The position numbers and the translations under genes were made by a program. A DNA stretch of 5,984 nt from Candidatus Portnoybacteria bacterium CG_4_10_14_0_2_um_filter_44_20. Its GTDB lineage: Bacteria > Patescibacteriota > Minisyncoccia > Portnoybacterales > GCA-002795985. Positions 4,809 to 5,984 of the stretch are shown piece by piece (the first letter of the stretch is position 1; every line of letters begins with the position of its first letter). The stretch lies in NCBI GenBank assembly GCA_002792395.1, contig PFOG01000013.1, positions 1-5,984 on the forward strand, read 5' to 3'. The notes beneath the pieces are model-generated. The model had not been told where the DNA came from. It searched no databases and was given only the letters and a program-made list of their open reading frames with translations.

Positions 4809-5984
4809 ATGTCTTTAGAAGATATTCGTAAAACCAGAATTAAAAAGCTGGAAAATATTAAGCAGGCCGGCGTTAATCCGTACCCGAACAAAAGCCGGAG
4901 AGATTTTCTTGTTGTTGGCGCGATAGAAAAATTCGACGAATTAAGCGGAAGCGGAGAGGAGATTAATTTAGTTGGCAGAATTCGGTTGATTCGGGAGCAC
5001 GGAGGCTCTACTTTTGCGCATATCGAGGACGGCAGCGGCAAAATTCAGCTTTATTTCAAGAAAGATATTCTGGGCGAAGAGCAATATAAATTTTTCCTGG
5101 ATAATTATGAGGTTGGGGATTTTATCGAAGCCGGGGGGAAATTATTTTTGACAAAAAAGGGAGAGAAAACTCTGGAGGTCAATGTTTTTCGGATGTTGGC
5201 CAAAGCGATCAATCAATTGCCGGAAAAATGGCACGGTCTGCAGGATGTGGAAGAGCGGTCGCGCCGGCGGTATTTGGATCTATTAATGAATCCGGAGACA
5301 AGAACGCGTTTTCTCAAACGTAGCGAAATCATCAAAAAGTTACGTGAATTTTTAGACCGGGAAGGGTTTATTGAGGTTGAAACGCCGATACTCCAGCCGA
5401 TTCCCGGCGGCGCTTTGGCGCGGCCGTTTAAAACGCGCCATAACGCGCTGGACATTGATTTGTATCTGAGGATTGCGCCGGAGTTGTATTTAAAAAGATT
5501 ATTGGTTGGGGGACTCGAAAAAGTTTATGAATTTGCCCGCTGTTTTCGCAACGAGGGCATAGACGCGACGCACAATCCGGATTTTACCATGCTCGAGTTT
5601 TATCTTGCCTACGCCGACTATGAAGATTTAATGGATTTAGCCGAAAAGCTGTTTAAATTTTTAGTGCCAACGGGTAAAATTGTTTACGCGGGGAATGAGA
5701 TTAATTTAAAAACGCCGTGGAAGAGAATAACCATGAAAGATCTGATCTTGGGAGAATTTGGTCTTGATATCGAAAAAGCCGATCAGAAAGAAATAAACCA
5801 AAAATTGGCAGAACTTGGGGTCAGGCCGGAAGACGGAAAAGAAACGCGCGCGGTCGACGCCTTATTTAAGGCGATCAGGCCGAAAATTATCGAACCGACT
5901 TTTGTAATCGATTATCCGGTGGAAATGTCGCCATTGGCCAGTAGTAAGGAGGGGAATCCCAAACTGACCGAACGTTTTCAACTG
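4809..5984 (+). CDS. lysS: Lysyl-tRNA synthetase, class II (C-terminus beyond window)
   Basis: The first 392 codons of LysRS, which attaches lysine to tRNA-Lys using ATP; the full protein is usually about 490-510 residues. After an N-terminal helix (KTRIKKLENIKQAGVNPYP, 8-26), the anticodon-binding OB fold covers about 52-140, including VGRIRLIREHGGSTFAHIED. The class II catalytic domain follows. Motif 1 is FIEVETPIL, with its invariant proline at P193, then IPGGALARPF. Lysine-type substrate residues lie in LYLRIAPELYLKRL. Motif 2 is RCFRNEGIDATHNPDFTMLEF (R247 and E249 central). Motif 3 would lie past the right edge. The bacterial class II form is clear; it is not the unrelated class I LysRS of archaea and some bacteria. 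The ATG at 4809 is chosen because homology begins at once. No Shine-Dalgarno sequence is present, and a TATAAT ends 8 bases upstream. Confidence 0.97.
   Translation, partial: MSLEDIRKTRIKKLENIKQAGVNPYPNKSRRDFLVVGAIEKFDELSGSGEEINLVGRIRLIREHGGSTFAHIEDGSGKIQLYFKKDILGEEQYKFFLDNYEVGDFIEAGGKLFLTKKGEKTLEVNVFRMLAKAINQLPEKWHGLQDVEERSRRRYLDLLMNPETRTRFLKRSEIIKKLREFLDREGFIEVETPILQPIPGGALARPFKTRHNALDIDLYLRIAPELYLKRLLVGGLEKVYEFARCFRNEGIDATHNPDFTMLEFYLAYADYEDLMDLAEKLFKFLVPTGKIVYAGNEINLKTPWKRITMKDLILGEFGLDIEKADQKEINQKLAELGVRPEDGKETRAVDALFKAIRPKIIEPTFVIDYPVEMSPLASSKEGNPKLTERFQL

Overview
The window reads as a piece of a small-genome bacterial chromosome, most likely a Patescibacteria/CPR (Parcubacteria-like) organism. 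The evidence is indirect: an AT-leaning sequence, compact genes with no clear Shine-Dalgarno sequences, a PBP2 with a roughly 60-residue acidic cytoplasmic extension before its membrane anchor, and intergenic spacers filled with short palindromic and heptamer repeats. No rRNA or tRNA is present to confirm it. All stops used are TAG or TAA, and nothing suggests a recoded UGA.

Layout. Bases 1-1153 (minus strand) hold a nearly complete IS110-family RNA-guided transposase whose C-terminus runs off the left edge. Bases 1154 to about 1475 are the non-coding left end of that element. On the minus strand this left end has a TATAAT box followed by a chain of stem-loops laid out like an IS110 bridge RNA. 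Bases 1476-1937 are mreD, which starts abruptly at the second transmembrane segment expected for the family; the element appears to have inserted into its 5' part. mreD overlaps mrdA (PBP2, 1928-3982) by 10 bases, the normal mreD-mrdA arrangement of the rod-shape operon; mreB/mreC would be expected beyond the left edge. mrdA carries three perfect in-frame copies of a 33-bp repeat between the transpeptidase SxN and KTG motifs. Bases 3983-4166 hold heptamer repeats and a nested palindrome. greA (4167-4616) follows, then a spacer with an ATTCCCGC-type palindromic repeat (4617-4808), then lysS (4809 to the right edge, class II lysyl-tRNA synthetase, truncated by the window).

How they work together. 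MreD and PBP2 belong to the elongasome that inserts peptidoglycan into the side wall. GreA rescues stalled RNA polymerase and LysRS charges tRNA-Lys; both are housekeeping genes. The accessory part is the IS110 element. The most notable signals are its candidate bridge RNA, the loss of the MreD N-terminus at the insertion, and the recent repeat expansion inside the essential PBP2 catalytic domain. I found no wholly unknown multi-gene system here.
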